Origin: Aurantiacibacter suaedae
GTDB lineage: Bacteria; Pseudomonadota; Alphaproteobacteria; Sphingomonadales; Sphingomonadaceae
Assembly (NCBI RefSeq): GCF_005434915.1
Contig: NZ_SKCG01000001.1
Coordinates: 248,001-312,000, forward strand
Length of the DNA: 64,000 bases
Reading direction: 5' to 3'
The position numbers were made by a program, and so were the translations under genes. The first letter of the stretch is position 1. Every line of letters starts with the position of its first letter. Below, in pieces: positions 36,706 to 44,695 of the stretch. The notes under the pieces were generated by a model. It was not told the origin of the DNA, did no database searches, and saw nothing but the letters and a program-made list of their open reading frames with translations.

Positions 36706-37569
36706 ATGCGAATTTCGAGGTTGGACCTGCCGCGCTGTCAGGTGGGCGAGGGGCCGGTGTGGGATGTGGCCGAGCAGGCTTTATTTTACATCGACATCCT
36801 CGCCCGGAAAGTGTTCCGGTGGGATCCTGCCACTGGCGATCATGCGCAGTGGGACGTTCCCGACATGATCGGCTCGATGGCCTTGCGCGAACAGGGCGGG
36901 GCCATCGTTGCACTCGTTGGCGGCATTCACAGCCTCGATTTTGCCACTGGAGCCGTGGAGCCGTTGGCACTGATCGAGCCGGCCAATCCCGCGATCCAGT
37001 TCGCCGATGGCAAGGTCGACCGGGCGGGCCGCTTCATCTTCGGCACCAGCCATCGCAAGGCGAGCGAACCCGTCGGCGGCCTGTTTACGCTCGACCGCGG
37101 GACGATCCGCCAACTCGACAGCGGGCTGACGCTCGGCAACGGCCCCTGCTGGTCGCCCGATGGCACTACGCTCTATCACGCCGACAGCATGGCGCACCTG
37201 ATCTACGCCTACGATTATGACATCGAGAGCGGCACCGCTGCGAACCGTCGCGTGTTCTTCGACACCAGCGACTATGGCCCGATCCCCGATGGCTGCACGG
37301 TTTCTGCCGATGGCGATCTGTGGAGCGCGATCTGCGAGGGCGGTGTGGTGCTGCGGTTATCGCCTGAAGGCGAGGTGAAGCAGGTGATCGAAATGCCCAC
37401 CAAACTGCCTGCCAGCTGCATGTTCTTCGGCGAGAAGCTGGATCGCCTGTTCGTGCCCAGCATCGACCCTTCCTTTCTCGGCCGTGAGCCGGGCGAGGGC
37501 GACGGTTGGAGCTATGTGATCGACGACCTCGCCGTCACCGGTTTGCCGGAGCCGCGCTATCATGGATAA
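36706..37569 (+). CDS. SMP-30/gluconolactonase-family lactonase
   Basis: A 287-residue six-bladed beta-propeller hydrolase. The family carries a metal-binding Glu near the N-terminus (CQVGEGPVWD), an Asn/Asp in the middle (GNGPCWSPDGTTLYHADS) and an Asp in DGCTVSADGDLW. Members open sugar lactones such as gluconolactone or arabinolactone, or act on other lactones. A strong purine-rich ribosome site (GAGAGGAGAGG) precedes the ATG. The stop overlaps the start of an MFS transporter by 8 bases, so enzyme and transporter are likely co-produced for one sugar. The actual sugar cannot be read from the sequence. Confidence 0.85.
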   Translation: MRISRLDLPRCQVGEGPVWDVAEQALFYIDILARKVFRWDPATGDHAQWDVPDMIGSMALREQGGAIVALVGGIHSLDFATGAVEPLALIEPANPAIQFADGKVDRAGRFIFGTSHRKASEPVGGLFTLDRGTIRQLDSGLTLGNGPCWSPDGTTLYHADSMAHLIYAYDYDIESGTAANRRVFFDTSDYGPIPDGCTVSADGDLWSAICEGGVVLRLSPEGEVKQVIEMPTKLPASCMFFGEKLDRLFVPSIDPSFLGREPGEGDGWSYVIDDLAVTGLPEPRYHG

Positions 37570-38749
37570 ACGCCTGCCCCCACTGCTGGTTGCGGTGTTC
37601 ATCAACATCGCCGGGTTCAGCCTGATTCTGCCGCTGCTGCCGTTCTATGGGCAGGTGTTCTCTGCCAGCTCGTTCGAGATCGCGCTGCTGTTTGCGGCCT
37701 ATTCGTTCGGCAACGTGTTCGGGGAAATCCACTGGGGCCGTCAGTCCGATCGCTGGGGGCGGCGCAAGGTGTTCTACGTCACCACCTTCATCGCCGGGCT
37801 GACCTACATCGCCTTCGCCTTTGCGCCGAACCTTTGGGCGGCCATCGTTATCCGCATCGTCAGCGGGTTCTTCTCGGGCACGCTCAGCGTCGCGCAGGGC
37901 TTTATCGCCGACGTTTCTGCGCCAGAGCGACGGGCCAAGACAATGGGCTATTTCGGCGCGGCCTTCTCGCTCGGCTTTGCCTTCGGGCCGGTGCTGGGTG
38001 GACTGTTCGCAGGCGAGGAAGTCGCGGCGCAGAGTTTCCACGCGCCGATCCTGATCGCCGGGGCGCTGTCGGTCATGGCGAGCATCTGGTGTTTCCTCGT
38101 CCTGCGCGATGCGGTCGAGCCATCGGGCAAGGGGCGGCCTTTGCCGAAATATTCCGAGGCCTTTGCCTTCGTCTCGTCCGAGCCGCTGCTGTCGCGGCTG
38201 TTCGTGATCTCGTTCTTCGGCATTGCCGCCTTTGCCTCGATGGAGGCGATTTACGGGCTGTGGAGCGAGGCGAACTTCGGGTGGAGCGCGAAGGACCTGG
38301 GCTGGGCGTTCCTCGCCATCGGCGGCGGCGGACTGTTCGCGCAGCTGGTGTTGATCGGGCCGTTGGTGGCCCGCTTCGGGGAGGCGCGGGTGATTTTGAT
38401 TGGGCTGGGTTGCCTCGTGCTCGCGATGCTGTTGCAGCCTGTAATCCGCACGCCATTCACCGGGGTGGCGCTGATGGGTTTGCTGATGACGGGGCACAGC
38501 CTCGCCTTTCCTTCTGCCGGCGCGCTGCTCAGCCGCAACACCCCGCCCGAGCGGCAGGGCAGCACGATGGGGCTGTTGATGGCGTCCAACGCAATCGGCC
38601 GCATCCTCGCTCCGCCAGCCTTTGGCGCGCTGTTTGCGCTGGAGATGGACTTGCCGTGGTATGCAGGTGCAGCAATGATCGCGCTCGCCGCGCTGATCGC
38701 GTTGCAGGCGGTGCGCCTGCTCGATGCGAAGCGCGCGGCGGCGGCCTAG
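37562..38749 (+). CDS. major facilitator superfamily transporter
   Basis: A 395-residue inner-membrane transporter with 12 predicted helices. Motif A is GRQSDRWGRRKV between helices 2 and 3, and a second copy-like loop lies after helix 8. The N-terminus (LLVAVFINIAGFSLILPLLP) resembles the drug-proton antiporter group (TetA/DHA1). Sequence alone does not set direction or substrate; the coupled lactonase suggests sugar-related uptake or efflux rather than drug resistance. The start overlaps the lactonase stop by 8 bases. The stop TAG (38747-38749) interlocks with the stop of the convergent M14 peptidase, sharing CTAG. Confidence 0.85.
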   Translation: MDKRLPPLLVAVFINIAGFSLILPLLPFYGQVFSASSFEIALLFAAYSFGNVFGEIHWGRQSDRWGRRKVFYVTTFIAGLTYIAFAFAPNLWAAIVIRIVSGFFSGTLSVAQGFIADVSAPERRAKTMGYFGAAFSLGFAFGPVLGGLFAGEEVAAQSFHAPILIAGALSVMASIWCFLVLRDAVEPSGKGRPLPKYSEAFAFVSSEPLLSRLFVISFFGIAAFASMEAIYGLWSEANFGWSAKDLGWAFLAIGGGGLFAQLVLIGPLVARFGEARVILIGLGCLVLAMLLQPVIRTPFTGVALMGLLMTGHSLAFPSAGALLSRNTPPERQGSTMGLLMASNAIGRILAPPAFGALFALEMDLPWYAGAAMIALAALIALQAVRLLDAKRAAAA

Positions 38750-41388
38750 CGATAGCGGGCGGGCGCTTGCAGCACGGCGTTGGCAATCAGCAGGTCGAGC
38801 CCGTCGAGATAGCCCCGCGTTGACGGGTCCTGCGCGAAGCCGACCACCAGTCCGTCGCCGTGCTCCTGCGCCATCAGGTAAGGCTTGAAAGCCATCTGGC
38901 GCCGGTTCTCGTCCCAGATATAGCCGCTGGCGAGCAGGTCGGCCGGCGCGGCATAGCGCACCGCATTGGTCCCCGTTCCGCGCGCAAGCGGCGTGAAGAT
39001 CAGGTTGCCATCGGCATTCACCACCGGGCCTGCCTCATAGCCTGCCGAGAGGATCGTGTCGGGATCGATGGCGGTGTTGAGCAGCGCGCCGGGAAGCACG
39101 TCGGGCAGGGCATCGGGGTCGCCGATGAGGCTGCGGTATTCGGCGAGTGTGGCGATATCGGTTCCTGGGGCGACGGGGCCTTCGCCGGGTGCCTTCCCCT
39201 TGGCGTCGCCCGCAGATGCGGCGCCTTCCGGCTTGGTCGCCAGCAGCGCATCCTCGCCCCGATTGAGGTCCATGATCGACTGGCCAATGGCGACAAGCAC
39301 GCCGCCCTCCTCGGCAAAGCTGGCGAGTGCGGCAACGCCTGCTGACCCTAGCGCGCGGCCCGGGCTGCCGTCAGGCACGAGCACTACGTCATAGCGGCCA
39401 AGGTCAGCCGCGCTCACTTTGCCCGTTCGGATCGGCGCGACGGGCAGGGCGAGCCGCTGCTCGATCACATAGCGCAGCGCCCCGGCAGACAGCGGCGACA
39501 CGCCATCATCCCACAACATCGCGATGCGCGGAGCGGTGAGCATGGCCACTGCATCGCTGCCCAGGTTTGGCCCTCGATCAACCCAGCCATTTGCAAGCGC
39601 GCGCGTCTCGGCGCCGATGGTGCGGGCAAGACGGTTAAGCTCGCCGAGCTTATCAGGATTGGCCGCTGCGGTGAAGACCACCGAACCGCGCGGATAGCTG
39701 CGCCCGCCGGTGGTAAAGGCTTCGGCGCTCGAGCGTCCGACCAGCCCGGCGCGCAAGGCTTCGGCCACCAGGCGGACCTGCCCGCTATCGCTCCATGGCA
39801 CGACAAGGCCGAAGGTGCCGGGAGTCTCGGTGCGCTCGGCCAAGGGGGCATCGGCAGCAAGCGCGGTTCCGCCCGCTGCATCGGCGCAAAGCGTTACGTC
39901 CACCCCGGACATCAAACCGAGCGACCACGCGGTCGAATCGTAAAGCTCGTGCGGCAGGTCGCGGCTGCGGCGATCCTCCTGCTCGGCAACGAAGGAGCCG
40001 GGCAGGTCGGTCTGCTCATCGAGCAGCGAGCGGACCAGTCTCCCGGTGCCCTGTTCGCGCGGTACGGCGAGATAGCCTTGCGGATAGCTCTTGCCACAGG
40101 CGCTGGCCGGGCCTCCCACCTGGCGCACGGCAATACCCTGAAAGGCGAGGCGGCGTCCGAGCTGTTCGGCGTTCCAGCGGCGCGAGGCGAGGTCGATCAC
40201 ATAGCTGCCGCGCCCGGCTTCGCCCGTGGCGGCGCTGCGGCGATAGGCGGCATAGTCCGAGAGGAAACGGCGAGCATTGGTGGCGACTGTGTAGGCCGTG
40301 GCGAGCGTGGTGGTGAAGTGGTTGCGCACGCCGTCGCGGTAAGTCAGCACGGTGCCGTCAGGGCGTTCATAGACCAGACCGCGCGCGCTGGCTTGCTCGA
40401 ACGTCATGCCGATGGCGCCGTTCATCATGGGCCAGCTATCGCCGTAGCCGGGATAGAACGCGTCGAACACTTCGCGGGTGTAATAGGGCTGGCCGATCGC
40501 ATCGAGCGCGGCGGCGTTGTTGCGACCAAGCAGCTCCTGCGCGGAGATTTGTCCGAGCGTGATGTTCGGATTGATCGGGTTGGCGACGGGCGGCATGAAA
40601 TAGGTGCTGGCACCGCCCATCTCGTGGGCATCCACGAACACCACCGGCTGCCAGTCACGCACGGCGGCGACCTTGCCGCGCGTTTCGGGCTGGGTCAGCG
40701 CGAACCAGTCTCGGTTAAGATCGAACAGGTAGTGATTGACGCGCCCGCCGGGCCAGGGCTGGTCGTGCTCGGCGGTGTCAGGATCGACCTGCGGCACAAG
40801 GCCACGCGCGGCGGTGAAGCTCTGAACGAAGCGGTTGCGGCCATCGGGGTTCTGCGAAGGGTCGATGATCACGACGCTGTTGGCGAGGATCGTATCGACC
40901 GTAGCGTCACCCTCCGAGGCGAGCAGGTGATAGGCTAGGGCGAGCGCTGCATCGGTGGAAGAAATCTCGTCACCATGAACGCCGTAGGAAAGCCAGGTGA
41001 CGGGCACGGTACGCTCTATGATGGCGCTGGCGGCTGCGGGGGCTATCCCTCGCGCAAGCTCCCCCATGTCGGCCTTGATCGCTTCTATCCGCGCCATGTT
41101 GGCCGGGCTGGCAATGACCGCATAGACCAGCGGACGGCCTTCCCAGCTCTCGGCATATTCGACCAACCGTACCCGTTCGGGAGCGGCTGCCGCCAGCGCT
41201 TCCATATAGGTGAGGAGGTCAGCTGGCGCGGTGATCTCTTCGCCCGGCGCATGGCCGATCACCTGTTGCAGTTCGGGGATGGCGGGGTCGAAAGTGCCGG
41301 GAAGGATCGACTGGGCGGCCAGGGGGGTTGTGGCAAGCAGGCTGGCTGCGCCGAGCAGTGCGGCGCGGACAATAGTGTGGCAGATCAT
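38746..41388 (-). CDS. large exported M14-family zinc carboxypeptidase
   Basis: An 880-residue exported metallopeptidase. The signal peptide ends at AAQ (residue 26). The M14 domain (about 50-390) has zinc ligands His138 and Glu141 (YGVHGDEIS) and His255 (VFVDAHEMGG), and the catalytic Glu is likely Glu331 (GMTFEQAS). After a linker, the C-terminal half contains a glutamine-amidotransferase-like fold segment (YDVVLVPDG ... FAEEGGVLVAIGQ) as in other large bacterial M14 proteins. The substrate is probably peptides or D-amino-acid termini in the periplasm or outside. The ATG at 41388 is chosen because it starts the signal peptide; the frame is open for another 19 codons upstream. Confidence 0.85.
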   Translation of the reverse strand: MICHTIVRAALLGAASLLATTPLAAQSILPGTFDPAIPELQQVIGHAPGEEITAPADLLTYMEALAAAAPERVRLVEYAESWEGRPLVYAVIASPANMARIEAIKADMGELARGIAPAAASAIIERTVPVTWLSYGVHGDEISSTDAALALAYHLLASEGDATVDTILANSVVIIDPSQNPDGRNRFVQSFTAARGLVPQVDPDTAEHDQPWPGGRVNHYLFDLNRDWFALTQPETRGKVAAVRDWQPVVFVDAHEMGGASTYFMPPVANPINPNITLGQISAQELLGRNNAAALDAIGQPYYTREVFDAFYPGYGDSWPMMNGAIGMTFEQASARGLVYERPDGTVLTYRDGVRNHFTTTLATAYTVATNARRFLSDYAAYRRSAATGEAGRGSYVIDLASRRWNAEQLGRRLAFQGIAVRQVGGPASACGKSYPQGYLAVPREQGTGRLVRSLLDEQTDLPGSFVAEQEDRRSRDLPHELYDSTAWSLGLMSGVDVTLCADAAGGTALAADAPLAERTETPGTFGLVVPWSDSGQVRLVAEALRAGLVGRSSAEAFTTGGRSYPRGSVVFTAAANPDKLGELNRLARTIGAETRALANGWVDRGPNLGSDAVAMLTAPRIAMLWDDGVSPLSAGALRYVIEQRLALPVAPIRTGKVSAADLGRYDVVLVPDGSPGRALGSAGVAALASFAEEGGVLVAIGQSIMDLNRGEDALLATKPEGAASAGDAKGKAPGEGPVAPGTDIATLAEYRSLIGDPDALPDVLPGALLNTAIDPDTILSAGYEAGPVVNADGNLIFTPLARGTGTNAVRYAAPADLLASGYIWDENRRQMAFKPYLMAQEHGDGLVVGFAQDPSTRGYLDGLDLLIANAVLQAPARYR

Positions 41389-41547
41389 CAAGCTTCCCTG
41401 TCGTGTTGTGGGAGGGAGGATGATCTGATTGACCGCGTTAGGCAAGCAGCCACGCGCAAACTTTTGCCAAAAGGTAATACTGGGGTTCGTCAGACGCCAG
41501 CGAGGTGCCCCGCAAGGCGGGTTATCGCACTAATATAAAGTGGAAAA

Positions 41548-41622
41548 TGGCTCCCCGAGTAGGATTCGAACCTACGGCCAAGTGATTAACAGTCACCTAC
41601 TCTACCGCTGAGCTATCGGGGA
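41548..41622 (-). tRNA. tRNA-Asn (anticodon GTT)
   Basis: On the minus strand the molecule has acceptor stem TCCCCGA/TCGGGGA, discriminator G and an encoded CCA (complement of 41548-41550). The anticodon loop reads GACT-GTT-AATC and the T-arm contains GGTTCGAATCC. It decodes AAC and AAU. There is no integrase or attachment-site duplication beside it. Confidence 0.97.
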
Positions 41623-41736
41623 GCAGCCCTCAGGCAGGTGAGGGCCTATATGGGGGTGATTCCGGTTTGGCAAGGACTGATTTTGGCTTTCTCTCGGTGC
41701 TGCTGAAAAATACCCATCAGGCCACACACTTAGGCC

Positions 41737-41766
41737 AAAAACGGCCCCGCAGCCTGAGGCGAGGGG
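41737..41766 (-). terminator. probable terminator of nadK
   Basis: CCCC (41745-41748) pairs with GGGG (41763-41766), with an inner GCC/GGC stem around a TGA loop. On the minus strand it is followed by five Us (complement of AAAAA at 41737-41741). It lies about 10 bases after the nadK stop. Confidence 0.5.
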
Positions 41767-41775
41767 AACAGCAAA

Positions 41776-42561
41776 CTAATGCACAAACTGCTCGGACACG
41801 ATCCGTTCGTCGAGCGCCTGGCCAGGATCGAACAGCATGATCATTTCCTTGTCACGCGCGATGGCGACCTCGACCTCGGCCACGTCGCGCACCTCCTTCT
41901 GATCGGCCACCACAGCCACCGGCCTTTTGGCCGGCTCGTTCACACGGAAGGTGACGGTCATCCAGTCGGGCAGGATCGCGCCCGACCAACGCCGCGGGCG
42001 AAATGGGCTGATCGGCGTCAGCGCAAGCATCTGCGAGCCGAGCGGAAGGATCGGTCCGTTGGCCGAAAGGTTGTAGGCGGTCGAGCCAACCGGAGTGGCG
42101 AGCAATACGCCGTCGCCGACCAATTCGGGAATGCGCACGCGTTCGTTCACGGAAATCTCGATCTTGGCGGTCTGGCGCGTTTCGCGCAGCAGGCTCACCT
42201 CGTTGATAGCGTAATAGCAGGTGGTCTCGCCGCTCTGTGTGGTAGCGGACATCCGTAGGGGGGCGACGCGCATGGTCTTGGCGCGGTTGATGTGGCCCAG
42301 CAGGCCACGCGCGCCATGCCAGCGGTTCATCAGGAAGCCGACCGTGCCTAGATTCAGCCCGTATACCGGCAACTTGCGTCCGGTATCGAGCATGTGGTGC
42401 AAGGCATCGAGCATCGAGCCATCGCCACCCAGCGCCACCACGCAGTCGGCCTCGTCAACCGGCACGAAGGTGATCTGCTCGCCCAGATCGCGCGCCGCCT
42501 TGCGAGCGGGATCGGTCTGCGCGTGGAACAGCGCCAGCTTGGTGAATTCGTGGTCGGCCAT
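41776..42561 (-). CDS. nadK: NAD kinase
   Basis: Phosphorylates NAD to NADP, the only route to this cofactor. The 261 residues fit the short proteobacterial form. The catalytic GGDGS is at 45-49 (Asp47), followed by GLNLGTVGFLMN. The second conserved region, GDGVLLATPVGSTAYNLSANGP, spans the ATP/NAD pocket. The start MADHEFTKLA is 111 bases from the divergent EAL gene. It supplies NADPH for the glutathione and thioredoxin systems encoded elsewhere in the window. Confidence 0.95.
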   Translation of the reverse strand: MADHEFTKLALFHAQTDPARKAARDLGEQITFVPVDEADCVVALGGDGSMLDALHHMLDTGRKLPVYGLNLGTVGFLMNRWHGARGLLGHINRAKTMRVAPLRMSATTQSGETTCYYAINEVSLLRETRQTAKIEISVNERVRIPELVGDGVLLATPVGSTAYNLSANGPILPLGSQMLALTPISPFRPRRWSGAILPDWMTVTFRVNEPAKRPVAVVADQKEVRDVAEVEVAIARDKEMIMLFDPGQALDERIVSEQFVH

Positions 42562-42672
42562 GACAAGTTTTCCCGCGCAAAAGGCGATGCCCTACTATGA
42601 AGCGGCGTCCCGATTTGCAACGAGATCAATTGCGGGCGCGCATTCGCCGCCGGTTTGGCGCAGGGACCGAGG

Positions 42673-43974
42673 ATGGAATTAGATCAGACCGAATGGCTTG
42701 ACCGGCTGACCGGCGTGCTCAGTGCCGGCGCGGCCATCAAGCAGTTGGAAGAGTGGCAGGCCGGGACCGATCCCGGTCAGGTGCCACCCATCCACGCCAT
42801 GCTGCTGACGGTGAAGCGCTTCTCCGCGGTCAACCTTGCCTATGGCAAAGCTGCGGGCGACCGGGCGCTGGTCGAGATTGCGGCGCGGATGACCGCCTTC
42901 GCGCGGGTTGAGTTCGATCTTGAATGGCTGGTGGCGCGCGTCACGGGCAGCACCTTTCTGATTGCCGCGATGGAAGCCTCCAGCCGCGAGCGTTGGCAAT
43001 GGCTGGCCGAGGAGCTGGCCCTCGATATCGCGCGCCCGCTGACCAGCATCGAAGCCCCCGCGCCGGTCCGGCTGTGGCCGCGCATGGCGCTGCTGCGCGC
43101 CGTGGCAGGCGAAAGCCCGGCGCGCATGGTCACGCGGCTTGGCGAGGCGCTGGAGAGCGGTCGGCACAATCCGGGCAAGCGGTTCTGCTGGGTCGACGGC
43201 ACGCGTTCGCTGCCCGATCGCAGCGCGCAGCAACTTGAAGCCGATCTAATCGCTGCGCTTGGCCGCGACGAGATTTCCATCCTTTATCAGCCGCAGTTCT
43301 GTGCAGAGACCGGCACGATGGTCGGGGCGGAAGCGCTCGCGCGGTGGGAGCATCCCGCGCTCGGCAGGATCGGGGCGGGCGCGATGCTGGCGATTGCCGA
43401 GCGGGCGGATCACCTCGGGCAGTTGTCACGCCATATCGTGCGCAAGGCGCTGGCCGGCGCGCGCGATTGGCCCCGGCACCTGAACATTTCGCTCAATGTC
43501 ACCAGCGCTGATCTTGCCACCCGGGATTTCGGCGCGGTGCTGGCCCATGCCGCGATCGGCGCCGGGATCGCGCCCGAACGCGTCATTATCGAGATCACCG
43601 AACAGGCGCTGGTGATCGAGCTGGACCGCTCGGCGCAACGCTTGCAGGAGCTGGCCGATCGCGGAATGCGCATCGTGCTCGACGATTTCGGCGCGGGCTT
43701 CTGCAACTTTCGCTACCTCACGATGCTGCCGCTGACTGGCCTGAAGCTCGACCGTTCGATGATCGAGAACCTCGCCGAGGACACACGCGATCTGGCCGTG
43801 TTGCGCGGAATCGTCGCGATGGCGCGGGCGCTCGATCTCTATGTCCTCGCCGAGGGTGTGGAAACCGAAACACAGAAGGCGATTGTCACGGAAGAGGGCT
43901 GTTCGAAGTGGCAGGGCTTCCTCGGGGCGCGGCCCATGTCGGCAAGTGAACTGGCTTCCTTTATAGACGCGTGA
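42673..43974 (+). CDS. EAL-domain cyclic-di-GMP phosphodiesterase with degenerate GGDEF
   Basis: A 433-residue cytosolic protein. The N-terminal part has the shape of a GGDEF domain (FSAVNLAYGKAAGDRALVEIAARM), but the signature is TGSTF at 91-95, so diguanylate-cyclase activity is not expected. The C-terminal EAL domain keeps Glu220 (GAEALARWEHP), the Asn of LNVTSADL, the Glu of IEITEQAL, DDFG, LKLDRS and the Glu of LAEGVETE. It is therefore probably an active phosphodiesterase lowering c-di-GMP. There is no membrane segment or sensor, so it is likely controlled through the degenerate GGDEF domain or a partner. It stands alone between nadK (divergent) and the acetyltransferase. Confidence 0.87.
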   Translation: MELDQTEWLDRLTGVLSAGAAIKQLEEWQAGTDPGQVPPIHAMLLTVKRFSAVNLAYGKAAGDRALVEIAARMTAFARVEFDLEWLVARVTGSTFLIAAMEASSRERWQWLAEELALDIARPLTSIEAPAPVRLWPRMALLRAVAGESPARMVTRLGEALESGRHNPGKRFCWVDGTRSLPDRSAQQLEADLIAALGRDEISILYQPQFCAETGTMVGAEALARWEHPALGRIGAGAMLAIAERADHLGQLSRHIVRKALAGARDWPRHLNISLNVTSADLATRDFGAVLAHAAIGAGIAPERVIIEITEQALVIELDRSAQRLQELADRGMRIVLDDFGAGFCNFRYLTMLPLTGLKLDRSMIENLAEDTRDLAVLRGIVAMARALDLYVLAEGVETETQKAIVTEEGCSKWQGFLGARPMSASELASFIDA

Positions 43975-44010
43975 GGGCTAGGAGCGCGCGCCTGCTTTCA
44001 GGCCAAGTAA

Positions 44011-44015
44011 AGAGG
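44011..44015 (+). promoter_or_regulatory. ribosome binding site fixing the acetyltransferase start
   Basis: AGAGG lies 8 bases before the ATG at 44024. It competes with and overlaps the in-frame GTG at 44015, which supports the ATG. Confidence 0.6.
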
Positions 44016-44023
44016 TGCCGCCG

Positions 44024-44695
44024 ATGCGATCGCTCGATCCGACTCAGAAATATCCGATGGTCCTGCCCGATGGCACCGAGGTAAAAACCATGGTCCATCT
44101 CAATCAGGTGATCGATCATCCGCGCATTGCGATCGGCGATTTTACCTACTTCGGCCACCTTGAGGAGTTGGACGACTACGCCGCGTTTCTCGCGCCATTC
44201 CTGTTCGCTCCGAGCCCGGAAAAACTGGTGATCGGCAAGTTCTGCCAGATCGCGCATGGCGTCCGCATCATTACCAGCTCGGCGAACCACGATACTTCAG
44301 GCTTCTCGACCTATCCGTTCCCCAATGTCATGCTGGACCAGCACACGACCGGGGAGGACATGCTGGCGATGTTCGACTTGCCGAACCGCAAGGGCGACAC
44401 AGTGATCGGCAACGACGTGTGGATCGGAATGGGTGCGGTGATCATGCCCGGTGTGACGATCGGCGACGGCGTGATGGTGGGCGCCTATTCGGTGGTGGTG
44501 AAGGACGTGCCTGCCTATTCTGTCGTTGGCGGTAACCCGGCCAAGGTCCTCAAGCAGCGCTTCGACGAGGAAACGACCGAAGCACTGCTTGAGATCGCCT
44601 GGTGGGACTGGCCTGCCGAGGTAATCAGCGCCAATGTCTCCGCCATCACCGGGGCCAATATCGAGGCCCTGCGCGCGGCGCAGCCTGCCGCCTAA
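44024..44695 (+). CDS. CatB/Vat-type hexapeptide acetyltransferase
   Basis: A 223-residue left-handed beta-helix acyltransferase (xenobiotic/CatB-related group). The hexapeptide repeats include IGNDVWIGMGAVIMPGVTIG and DGVMVGAYSVVVKDV. The catalytic His is expected in SSANHDTSGFSTYPF, and the C-terminus has YSVVGGNPAKVL, which ends the acyl-CoA site. Members acetylate chloramphenicol or virginiamycin, but many chromosomal ones act on unknown hydroxyl groups, possibly sugars. There is no mobile context, so antibiotic resistance is not implied. It ends convergent with mfd, overlapping by four bases (CTAA at 44692-44695). Confidence 0.85.
   Translation: MRSLDPTQKYPMVLPDGTEVKTMVHLNQVIDHPRIAIGDFTYFGHLEELDDYAAFLAPFLFAPSPEKLVIGKFCQIAHGVRIITSSANHDTSGFSTYPFPNVMLDQHTTGEDMLAMFDLPNRKGDTVIGNDVWIGMGAVIMPGVTIGDGVMVGAYSVVVKDVPAYSVVGGNPAKVLKQRFDEETTEALLEIAWWDWPAEVISANVSAITGANIEALRAAQPAA

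Noticed and set aside
44024-44695. Chloramphenicol or streptogramin resistance determinant
   Set aside because: CatB/Vat-like chromosomal homologues usually lack proven drug activity, and the gene sits in a stable housekeeping region.
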